Shown here: in pieces, positions 47,950 through 56,281 of the stretch
Numbering within the stretch: the first letter of the stretch is position 1
Layout of the letters: each line of letters starts with the position of its first letter
Assembly (NCBI GenBank): GCA_016932385.1
Contig: JAFGCY010000065.1
Coordinates: 1-64,000, forward strand
DNA: 64,000 nt
From: a bacterium
Lineage (GTDB): Bacteria; 4484-113; JAFGCY01
Direction: 5' to 3'
Translations under genes and position numbers: made by a program
The notes under the pieces: generated by a model
Database searches by the model: none
What the model was told of the DNA's origin: nothing
What the model saw: the letters and a program-made list of their open reading frames with translations, nothing else

Positions 47950-48972
47950 ATGAGGAAAGGTTTTACACTGATTGAGCTGCTGGTGGTTATCGTAATCATC
48001 GGCATTCTGGTGGCGATCGCGCTGCCGAACTTCATCAGGATCAAGGACAAGGCCAAGGAAGCTGAGGTTAAGCAGAACTGCCACGCCATTCAGCTCGGCC
48101 TTGAGCGTTACGCTGTCGATTCACCCGGTAGCGTGTATCCGTATATCATCATGGGTGGTGACTGGACTGACACCTACGTAGTCTGGCAGGAGTGGGTCGA
48201 CAAGCAGCCGACCCTCGATCCGGACATGATCACCAACCCGGCCCGTCGCGATGCCTGGGAGCCCGCCGATACCGACGTGGGTGACCCGCTGGTGATGGAA
48301 AGTTATCTGCCGTCTTATCCAGGCAACCCGTTCCTGAAGACTAAGACGGAGACCCTGTTGCCGAAGATCCCCCACTATCCGTGGGATGGTCTGAGCGCGA
48401 TTGGACCCTTCGAGCGTGTTGTCGGTGGTCGCGATAGTAACAAGATGTACGAGACCTTCGGCCCGCTCTGGATGATTGATAACCAGTCGATCGCCGGTGA
48501 CTTCTACGTTCACCACATCTTCAACAACCCGAAGTATGACTATGCAGGCGACATGTACAAGGATCCGCCGGGTGGCTGGACCACGCCGTCAGGCAACAAC
48601 TACCTGACCGGCAACTTCAGCTATTGGCCGCGCGGTGAAGAGAACACCGCCTGGGACATCACGGGTGCCTCCGACGCGATGGGTTACACGCTGGCTGGTT
48701 ACGGCTCGGTCCGGACGGCTGGCCAGGACGTGTATAACCGCAACGGTAACTACAAGGGCCGCCACCGCACCGAGTCCTGCGAGATCGATTGCGGCGGTGA
48801 CCTCTTCGATGACATCCCCTGTATCTGCTCGGGTAACGCTTCGCCCACCATGGATCAAAACAATGGTGGTAGCGATACCCTGCCGGACGGCGTTGTGATC
48901 GTACTCGACAGTGGTGTGGACAAGAAGTCCTCGCGCACCAATGTCGAGGTGACCGAAGGCGAGTCGCGCTAA
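47950..48972 (+). CDS. type IV pilin-like / GspG-like protein, tandem paralogue
   Basis: MRKGFTLIELLVVIVIIGILVAIALPNFIRIKDKAKEAEVKQNCHAIQL. Confidence 0.92.
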   Translation: MRKGFTLIELLVVIVIIGILVAIALPNFIRIKDKAKEAEVKQNCHAIQLGLERYAVDSPGSVYPYIIMGGDWTDTYVVWQEWVDKQPTLDPDMITNPARRDAWEPADTDVGDPLVMESYLPSYPGNPFLKTKTETLLPKIPHYPWDGLSAIGPFERVVGGRDSNKMYETFGPLWMIDNQSIAGDFYVHHIFNNPKYDYAGDMYKDPPGGWTTPSGNNYLTGNFSYWPRGEENTAWDITGASDAMGYTLAGYGSVRTAGQDVYNRNGNYKGRHRTESCEIDCGGDLFDDIPCICSGNASPTMDQNNGGSDTLPDGVVIVLDSGVDKKSSRTNVEVTEGESR

Positions 48973-48994
48973 GCGGGTTTACAGCAATGGAAAC

Positions 48995-49022
48995 AAGTCC
49001 CCGGCCTTCGGGCCGGGGACTT
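48995..49022 (+). terminator. strong hairpin, probable terminator
   Basis: AAGTCCCCGGCC-TTCG-GGCCGGGGACTT perfect 12-bp stem; short T run. Confidence 0.75.
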
Positions 49023-49038
49023 TCGCGTTCTATTGTAG

Positions 49039-49337
49039 GGGAGCCATTTATGGCTCCCTGGTAATACTAGTAGCGCAACCCCGCCAAGGCGGGGTTGCGC
49101 TTGGTTAAGCGCGAATGGTTGATCAACGGACAGCACGAGAGGAGTGAGGAGCGAGGAGCGAGGAGCTTGATTCGACCGTGATCGGAGAATTCCTCACTCC
49201 TATCTCCTCTCACCACTCTTGCCCATCTTCAGGTTAGGTGTATTCTGGAAGCGCAAGCACGGGGGCTTGCTCTACTCCAGTGGCACAATCGCCCCTGGTT
49301 GTGCAACGTATTTAGGCGCAAGCTCGGGAGCTTGCGC
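49039..49337. repeat. cluster of short palindromes and heptamer tandem repeats (REP-like intergenic region)
   Basis: Hairpins at 49039-49058, 49072-49101 and 49316-49337 plus weaker GCAAGC/GCTTGC and GCACAA/TTGTGC arms; GAGGAG(T/C) x4 at 49139-49166. Confidence 0.7.
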
Positions 49338-49367
49338 AGCTGTTAGCAGCCGCCCCGGCAGTCCCGT

Positions 49368-50270
49368 CTATGACTCCGCGATAATCTGCTTGACCTTCTC
49401 GGTCAGGGCCAGCGCCTCGTCCAGCGGCCGCTGCCACATATTGCGCCCGAAGATCAGCCCGGTCGCGCCGGCGGTGAAACTCATCCGCACCTTGTTCAGC
49501 AGATCCTCGTCGCCGATTTTACTGCCGCCGCTGACCAGCACCAGCGTCCGGCCGGCGCTCTCAACGACCTGCTTGAAGGCCTCGACTTCGTCGACCTTAA
49601 GCGAGTTATAGGGCTTGGGGCAGTTGACATCGGACTCGGGATTCAGCTTGGGGAAGTTGACCTTGACGATGTCCGCGCCCAGTTCCTCCGCCAGCCGCGC
49701 CGCGTAATCGACGGCGTAGAAGCTGTCGCGGCCGCCCTTGGCGTTGATCGCACTGCCGCGGGGATAGGACCAGACTATCAGCGGCATGCCGTAGCGGTCG
49801 CACTCGCTGCGCACTTCCATCAGCTGCAGGATGTCTTCGTCCTGGCGGGGCGAGCCGGTGAATAACGTATAGCCGACGGCGTCGGCGCCGAGCCGCACCG
49901 CGTCCTCGACGGTGGCCGTCAAGGTCGACAGCGCCTCGTCGTCGCTGGGGATGTTCGTCTTGCCGTTGATCTTCAGGATCAGCGGGATGTCACCGGCGTA
50001 GTCGCGCAAATACTTGGCCGCCAGGCCGTAGTGCAGGGCGATGGCGGAGTAGCCGCCGCGCTTGGCCAGTTCGTACTGGAAGACCGGGTACTTGCTGTCC
50101 GGGTTGGGGAAGAAGTTCAACGGGCCGTGTTCCACGCCCTGGTCGATCGGCAGGATCAGCAGCTTGCCGTTGCCGGGGCCGTGTTCGTAGAGCAGGCGGT
50201 GCAGGCGGACGCGCTTGCCCAGGGACAGGTCCAGGTCCTTAAGTTGCGGTGGCCGGTAAAACTCGCTCAT
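49368..50270 (-). CDS. class I fructose-bisphosphate aldolase (FbaB/DeoC-LacD-like)
   Basis: LILKINGKT, AVGYTLFTGSPRQDEDI, LIVWSYPRG, ADIVKVNFP, VSGGSK. Confidence 0.85.
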   Translation of the reverse strand: MSEFYRPPQLKDLDLSLGKRVRLHRLLYEHGPGNGKLLILPIDQGVEHGPLNFFPNPDSKYPVFQYELAKRGGYSAIALHYGLAAKYLRDYAGDIPLILKINGKTNIPSDDEALSTLTATVEDAVRLGADAVGYTLFTGSPRQDEDILQLMEVRSECDRYGMPLIVWSYPRGSAINAKGGRDSFYAVDYAARLAEELGADIVKVNFPKLNPESDVNCPKPYNSLKVDEVEAFKQVVESAGRTLVLVSGGSKIGDEDLLNKVRMSFTAGATGLIFGRNMWQRPLDEALALTEKVKQIIAES

Positions 50271-50323
50271 GTCTGCCTCCAGAATGATCTTAAGTAATTG
50301 TACTGGCCTTTGCCGTGCCGGGC

Positions 50324-50355
50324 AACCCTATACGGGGTACGGTATGGGTTATAAT
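50324..50355 (+). promoter_or_regulatory. candidate autoregulatory operator/promoter of the CsoR-family gene
   Basis: AACCCTATAC...GTATGGGTT inverted repeat abutting TATAAT (50350-50355). Confidence 0.5.
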
Positions 50356-50370
50356 GGTGGCGGAGAGCAT

Positions 50371-50619
50371 ATGGGTTTCGAAACTGGCACACGCGAAGAA
50401 GTGTTGAACCGCCTGCGGCGCGTCGAGGGTCAGGTGCGCGGCATCCAGCGCTTAATCGAACAGGGCGCGCATTGCCGCAAGGTGGCCTCCCAGGTCAAGG
50501 CGGCGCGGACGGCGCTCGATGCCGCGGGCAAGCTGGTGCTGGCCTGCTATCTGGCGGACTCGATCGCCGCGGCGGACATGTCGGAACGCGAAGCGATTGA
50601 CATGATTATCAAGTTCTGA
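50371..50619 (+). CDS. CsoR/RcnR/FrmR-family (DUF156) transcriptional repressor
   Basis: EEVLNRLRRVEGQVRGIQRLIEQGAHCRKVASQVKAARTALD. Confidence 0.9.
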   Translation: MGFETGTREEVLNRLRRVEGQVRGIQRLIEQGAHCRKVASQVKAARTALDAAGKLVLACYLADSIAAADMSEREAIDMIIKF

Positions 50620-50793
50620 CGGATAACCGGGTTCCGCAACCGCTTGCCACCGCCAGCGAATTCGCGATGCATTAAACACAGCCCGTCGGCGAAACTAAAC
50701 ACCGGCTGCCGGCATCTGATAACCCGGTACCGTAGCGCGCCTGCAGTGGCGGTACGGGAATGTACGACACAGCCTGGCGAGGGAAGAATTGAG

Positions 50794-50870
50794 TGGTGGG
50801 TCGCGCTGGAGTCGAACCAGCGACCTCATCCTTATCAGGGATGCGCTCTAACCAACTGAGCTAGCGACCC
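50794..50870 (-). tRNA. tRNA-Ile(GAU), CCA encoded
   Basis: Minus strand GGGTCGCTAGCTCAGTTGGTTAGAGCGCATCCCTGATAAGGATGAGGTCGCTGGTTCGACTCCAGCGCGACCCACCA; cloverleaf with anticodon GAT. Confidence 0.97.
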
Positions 50871-51095
50871 GTGACGTGAATAACAAGTATAACTCCGTCT
50901 TAGAAGCAATGTCAATCAAGCTTCACGCCGAACGCTGATTGGCGGCCTGGCCATTGCGCTACGGGCAGATTGCCGGGCGAGGTGCGAAGTCCGCCGATCG
51001 GAACGCGAATCCGCGTTGCAGATGCGACAATATTAGCGAACGTGCAGGGCAGTATTGGCTCGTGAGGGCGAGGAAACTGAGGAAGGTCTAGTGGA

Positions 51096-52598
51096 ATGCG
51101 GTTTGTCAAAACAGCGCTGATCTGGGTTGTCGTGATTGGGTTGGGCTATTTGGCGTTTCACTTTATCTGGCCGTTATTGGCGCCTGAGGAGGTTGAGACG
51201 GACATCCTGACCGCCAAGGTCCAGCGGGGCGACCTGCGCAAGGTTGTACCCGCCGATGGCGTGGTCGAGCCGTCCGTGCTGGTCGAGGTGCAGAGCAAAG
51301 CCAGCGGCGTGGTCGAGGCGATCCACGTCGAGCCGGGCGACGAGGTGGAAACCGGCGACATCCTCGTCGAGTTGGACAAGGAACAGCTCGAAGCCAACAA
51401 GCGCCAGGCCGAGGCGAGTCTCGCCCAGGCCCAGGCCAGCCTGCGCCGCACGCAGCGCAATACGACGCGGCAGTCGATCAGCAGCCGCGAATCGCAGATC
51501 CGCCAGCACGAGATCAGCCTGGCGGAAGCGCAGGACAGCTTCGACCGAATCGCCGAGTTGTATGGCAAAGGCTACGCGACGGAGGAGGAATACCAGTCCG
51601 CCAAGACCAAGCTTGACTCCGCCCAGGAAACGCTGGAGCAGGCCCGCGAGCAGCTGGCCCTGGAGCAGGAAGGCGGCGAGGAAGAGGATATCGAGGCCGC
51701 CCAGGCCAGCGTCGACATGCGCCAGGCCGAGTTGGATGATGTGCTGGAGGAGCTGGCCAACACCACGGTCCGCGCCCCGCTGTCCGGGACCGTGCTGACG
51801 CGGCCGGTGGAGATGGGCAGTGCGGTGCGCAGCGGTACGAGCGGCAATTCCGAGGGCACCGTGGTGGCCACGATCGGCGATCTGAGCACGATGTACGTAC
51901 GGGCCAACATTGAGGAAACCGACCTGGGCAATGTCCAGCTCGGTTCGCCCTGCCGGATCACCTTCGACGCCTACGTCGGCTGGCTCTGGAACGGCACCGT
52001 GACTAAGATTTACCCGCAGGGCGAGGAGCAGCAGAGCGGCACCCAATTCCAGATCGATATCGAGATCGACCAGGAGCACGCCCAGCAGGAGTCCGCCGGC
52101 GGCCGGTCGGGCGGAGGCGGACGCAACGGCGGCGGTATGCGGGGCGGGGGCGGCCCACCTTCCGGCGGGGGCGGTGCCCCTCCCGGTGGTAGCGCGCCTC
52201 CGGGCGGCGGAGCTTCGCCGGCGGGTGGCAGTCCCGCGGCCGGGAGCGAATCCGCGGCTGAGGGCGCGGCTCCCACCGGCACACCCGCCGCTGGCGGCAA
52301 GCCCGCGGCGCCGCTAACCCCGCAGCTGTTTCCCAAGATGACCGCCAATGTCGAGATCGTGCTCGAAGACCACTCGGGCGTCATGATCCTCGCGGCCAAG
52401 TACGTCCAATACGACGAGACCGGCCAGAAATACGTGGAGATCCTGCCCGATCCCGAGAACACCGACAAGCGCGAGCGGCACGACATTGAGACCGGGTTCA
52501 CCGATGGCATGCGTTTCGAGATCGTCAGCGGCGTGGAGGAAGGCGATACCGTGGTACTCGAACGCGAGATCGAGGAAGAAGCTGGTAGGCCGTTCTAG
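51096..52598 (+). CDS. HlyD/MacA-type efflux periplasmic adaptor
   Basis: VEPSVLVEVQSKASGVVEAIHVEPGDEVETGDILVELD; coiled coil; internal Gly/Pro-rich insertion. Confidence 0.9.
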   Translation: MRFVKTALIWVVVIGLGYLAFHFIWPLLAPEEVETDILTAKVQRGDLRKVVPADGVVEPSVLVEVQSKASGVVEAIHVEPGDEVETGDILVELDKEQLEANKRQAEASLAQAQASLRRTQRNTTRQSISSRESQIRQHEISLAEAQDSFDRIAELYGKGYATEEEYQSAKTKLDSAQETLEQAREQLALEQEGGEEEDIEAAQASVDMRQAELDDVLEELANTTVRAPLSGTVLTRPVEMGSAVRSGTSGNSEGTVVATIGDLSTMYVRANIEETDLGNVQLGSPCRITFDAYVGWLWNGTVTKIYPQGEEQQSGTQFQIDIEIDQEHAQQESAGGRSGGGGRNGGGMRGGGGPPSGGGGAPPGGSAPPGGGASPAGGSPAAGSESAAEGAAPTGTPAAGGKPAAPLTPQLFPKMTANVEIVLEDHSGVMILAAKYVQYDETGQKYVEILPDPENTDKRERHDIETGFTDGMRFEIVSGVEEGDTVVLEREIEEEAGRPF

Positions 52599-52600
52599 CG

Positions 52601-53839
52601 ATGATGCTCTGGACGACCATCCTGCTGGCACTCAACGGCCTGCTGGCGAACAAGACGCGCGCCCTGCTGACGCTGCTCGGCATCGTCGTCGGCGTGGGCA
52701 GCGTGATCCTGCTGATGGCCTACAGCGGTGGCGTGGAAAAAGCGCTCTTGGAGCGGTTCGAAGCCTGGGGCGCCAACCGCCTGCAGATGGGAATCAACAC
52801 ACACCTGCAGGAAGTACGTGACTCGGAGTATATCACCGAGGGGGACTATCAGGCCATTCTGGACACGGTATGGACGATCAAGGCCAGCAGTCTAATCAAC
52901 ATGATGCGCCAGAATGTTCGCTATGAAACCCAGACGCAGAGCAACGTTGACTGCGTGGGCGCAATGCCCGGCGTTTGGGAGGCCGTGCCGCGCACGTTCG
53001 CGGCGGGCCGGCCGTTCAACGAGACGGAGTATATCAGCCAGGAAAAGGTGTGCGTGCTGGGAGGCACGCTGGCCGAGGAGTTGTTTTACAACGAGCCGCC
53101 GGTGGGCAAATACGTCATGGTCAACGGCAAGCGGCTGCAGGTTGTCGGCGTCATGGAGGTCGTGGGGGGCGCCGGTTGGGCGAATGACGACAGCCGCCTG
53201 ATCTTTCCCATGACGATCTCCTCGTACGTCGATCCCAGCGGGGCGCTGATGTATGACCTGGTCGCCACAGTCAAGAAACACGAGTACATGGCGTATACCG
53301 AGCAGTGGATCACCGACATTCTCTACGAGCGTCATCCTTATCTGCCGCCGGCGGTGGACGACGAAGACAATCCCTGGCGGCAGCCGGTGCAGTCCTTCCG
53401 GATCTACGAAGTCATCGAGCAGCGTAAGACCGTGGCACGCAGCATGGCGCTGTTCCTGATCGTGATGGGTGCGCTGGCGCTGTTGATCGGTGGGATCGGG
53501 GTGATGAACATCATGCTGGTCAGCGTGGAGGAGCGCACGCCCGAGATCGGGCTGCGCAAGGCGCTGGGTGCGCCGGGCCTGGCCGTGCTGGGTCAGTTCC
53601 TCAGCGAGGCGGTGATCGTCTGCATTATCGGCGGAGTGATCGGCACGGGCCTGGCCATGCTGGCGGTGCGCTATCTGCAGCGCCTGCCGGACGATCTGCA
53701 GGTCCCGGACCCGATTGTGACGCCCGTGATCATTTTCGTGGCGGTGGCCGTGACCCTGGTGACCGGTGTGGTGGCCGGCTTCTATCCGGCTTGGCGTGCG
53801 GCGGAATTGGATCCGATCGAGGCGTTGCGTTACGAGTAA
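52601..53839 (+). CDS. MacB/FtsX-type ABC transporter permease
   Basis: LLANKTRALLTLLGIVVGVGSVILLMAY; LLIGGIGVMNIMLVSVEERTPEIGLRKALGA. Confidence 0.92.
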   Translation: MMLWTTILLALNGLLANKTRALLTLLGIVVGVGSVILLMAYSGGVEKALLERFEAWGANRLQMGINTHLQEVRDSEYITEGDYQAILDTVWTIKASSLINMMRQNVRYETQTQSNVDCVGAMPGVWEAVPRTFAAGRPFNETEYISQEKVCVLGGTLAEELFYNEPPVGKYVMVNGKRLQVVGVMEVVGGAGWANDDSRLIFPMTISSYVDPSGALMYDLVATVKKHEYMAYTEQWITDILYERHPYLPPAVDDEDNPWRQPVQSFRIYEVIEQRKTVARSMALFLIVMGALALLIGGIGVMNIMLVSVEERTPEIGLRKALGAPGLAVLGQFLSEAVIVCIIGGVIGTGLAMLAVRYLQRLPDDLQVPDPIVTPVIIFVAVAVTLVTGVVAGFYPAWRAAELDPIEALRYE

Positions 53840-53848
53840 CGAGCGAAT

Positions 53849-55120
53849 ATGCAGTTATTTCTAGAGATGGTCAATGTTGCGGTCAAAGCGCTGATGGCGC
53901 GGAAGATGCGCACGCTGTTGACCATGCTGGGAATTGTCGTCGGTGTGGCCAGTGTTGTAGTCATGCTGGCTTACGGCGAAGGCCAGAAAGCCGAAATCAT
54001 GGCCAGCTTCGAGGGCTGGGGCGACAAGCAGATGGAGCTGAGTATCCGCTATCAGCGCCGGCGCGGCCCCGGCCGGGCCGACGCCCTCTACGCTCCCCGC
54101 ACGGTGCAATTGACCTACGGCGATATCGAGGCGATTCGCCAGGACTGCAGCGCGATCAGCCTGGCCCTGCCGGAAATGGAGTCTTCGGCGACGATCCGGC
54201 GCAACGCGATCACGCTCGATGACTACTGGCTCATCGCGACTGAGCCGGAGTATTTCGAGATCATGGGTGACCGCTTCGATAAAGGTCGCACCTTTAGCCT
54301 GGAGGAGAACCTGATGCAGGAGCGCGTCTGCATTCTGGGGTTCGACGCCTGGCAGCAGTTGTTCATCGCCGACAACCCGATCGACGACTACGTGATGATC
54401 AACGGCAAGCGCTATCGCGTAGTCGGGACGCTGTTAAGCAAGGGCGGGTTCGCCGCTCGTTGGTTCGACGCGCGCGTGTACATCCCGTATTACACCGGCA
54501 AATTGCGCACGAACCTGTTCCAGGAGATCGATGCGATCCAGACCGAGGTGATTTCCACCAGCTACATCGACCGGGCCGAGCGCCAGCTGCTGGAACTGAT
54601 GTACATGCGCCACCCGCAATTGCCGGTGCCCGAAGACGATCCCTACGATACCGAGGTCGCGCCGATCCGGATTCGCTCGATGGCCTCGCGGATGGCGGAG
54701 CGCTCGCAGATGGCCGACAGCTTCGCCGTGCTGCTCTTGGTGATCGGCGGGCTGAGCCTGCTGATCGGCGGCGTGGGTGTGATGAACATCATGCTCGTGG
54801 CGATTCACCAGCGCACGATGGAGATCGGTCTGCGCAAGGCGCTGGGGGCGCACCGCCGGCATATCGTGGTGCAGTTCCTGATCGAGGCGATGATGATCTG
54901 CCTGGCGGGCGGGCTGATCGGCAACCTGATCGCGTTCCTGGCCTGCCGTTATCTGGCGCGGTTGCCCGACGAGGCGGAAATCCCCGACCCGGTGATCACG
55001 CCGGTAGCGGTGACCGTCGCCGTGGTCGTGACGATCGGGACCGGGCTGTTCTTCGGCATCTGGCCGGCCCTGCGCGCGGCGCGGTTGGACCCGATCAAGG
55101 CGCTGCACGGCGGCCGCTAA
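53849..55120 (+). CDS. MacB/FtsX-type ABC transporter permease, paralogue
   Basis: LMARKMRTLLTMLGIVVGVASVVVMLAYGEG; LLIGGVGVMNIMLVAIHQRTMEIGLRKALGAHR. Confidence 0.92.
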   Translation: MQLFLEMVNVAVKALMARKMRTLLTMLGIVVGVASVVVMLAYGEGQKAEIMASFEGWGDKQMELSIRYQRRRGPGRADALYAPRTVQLTYGDIEAIRQDCSAISLALPEMESSATIRRNAITLDDYWLIATEPEYFEIMGDRFDKGRTFSLEENLMQERVCILGFDAWQQLFIADNPIDDYVMINGKRYRVVGTLLSKGGFAARWFDARVYIPYYTGKLRTNLFQEIDAIQTEVISTSYIDRAERQLLELMYMRHPQLPVPEDDPYDTEVAPIRIRSMASRMAERSQMADSFAVLLLVIGGLSLLIGGVGVMNIMLVAIHQRTMEIGLRKALGAHRRHIVVQFLIEAMMICLAGGLIGNLIAFLACRYLARLPDEAEIPDPVITPVAVTVAVVVTIGTGLFFGIWPALRAARLDPIKALHGGR

Positions 55121-56142
55121 CGGTTGGGATTGAGCTCGACGCGGTCCACCAGCCCCGGGCTGATGTACTCGACGACCTTGCCGTCCGCGCCCAGCCCGAT
55201 CAGCACGGCCTCGATCTGCTCGTTGCGCTCGACGAAGCTGCGGCCGACCTCCAGGCCCATCACGAAAATCGCCGTCGCATAGGCGTCGGCTTCGATCCCG
55301 CCCTTGGTCGTCACCGTGACGGACAGCATGTTCTCGACCGGATGCCCGGTGCGCGGGTCGAAGATATGGCAATAACGGTGGCCGTTGATCTCGTAGAAGC
55401 GCTCGTAATTGCCGCTGGTGACGACGGCGCCGGTGGGTACGCTGATGATCCCGTACAGCTCGTCCCCGCCGTAGGGATGCTTGATCCCGACCTTGAACGG
55501 CTCGCCGGCCGCCGGGTCCGCCTGCCAGGTGGTGATGTCGCCGCCGACTTCGGCCAGGCAGCGCGTCGCGCCGGCCTCGCGCAGCAGGGTCACGGCTTCG
55601 TCGGCGAAATAGCCCTTGGCGATTCCGCCGAAGTCGAGTTTCACGCCCGGCTGGTCGAAGGTGATTGAGCCGTCGAGCTTGACGTTGACCAGCTGGTGGC
55701 CAACGTTGGCCAGCGCGGCTTCGTATTCCTCCGCCGTCGGCAGGCGCTGCTCCTGGCGGCACTGGCGCCACAGGAGCACCAGCGGCTCGACGGTGATATC
55801 GAAGGTGCCGGCGGTCTCGCCGGAGATCCAGCTGGCGACGAAGACCAGAAAAGACAAGTCCGCCGGCGTGGATTCCAAGGTTTCGCCGCGGTTCAACCTG
55901 GATACCTCGCTGTCGGGCCGGTAGGTGGAGATCATCGCCTCCAGTTCCTCGATCCGCGCGGAGATCTCGGTCACCGCCAGGTCGAAGGCGGCCTGGTCCA
56001 GGCCCCAGGCGCTCAGATTGATCGGAATGCCGCCCATCGCGGACAATGAAGCCTTCAGCGGCTGGTCGGCGGCCGTGGCCGCGGTGAAGCTGAGCAACAA
56101 GATCGCCGCGGCGCTAGTCAAAAACCTGAGTGATACGCGCAT
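55117..56142 (-). CDS. apbE: FAD:protein FMN transferase
   Basis: DFGGIAKGYFADEAV; GDITTW; HIFDPRTGHPVENMLSVTV; ADAYATAIFVMG. Confidence 0.92.
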   Translation of the reverse strand: MRVSLRFLTSAAAILLLSFTAATAADQPLKASLSAMGGIPINLSAWGLDQAAFDLAVTEISARIEELEAMISTYRPDSEVSRLNRGETLESTPADLSFLVFVASWISGETAGTFDITVEPLVLLWRQCRQEQRLPTAEEYEAALANVGHQLVNVKLDGSITFDQPGVKLDFGGIAKGYFADEAVTLLREAGATRCLAEVGGDITTWQADPAAGEPFKVGIKHPYGGDELYGIISVPTGAVVTSGNYERFYEINGHRYCHIFDPRTGHPVENMLSVTVTTKGGIEADAYATAIFVMGLEVGRSFVERNEQIEAVLIGLGADGKVVEYISPGLVDRVELNPNR

Positions 56143-56281
56143 TCAAGCATCTTACCCCAGCCGGGCCTGGGTGCCTAGTGCTGCTGGATCAAGACTTGAG
56201 GCAAGTTTAACCGTAATTGGGCGTGTGAAACTTTAGCGGTCGTTATACTTTCCAACGGGTGTTAGATAAAGCAGGTGGGCG

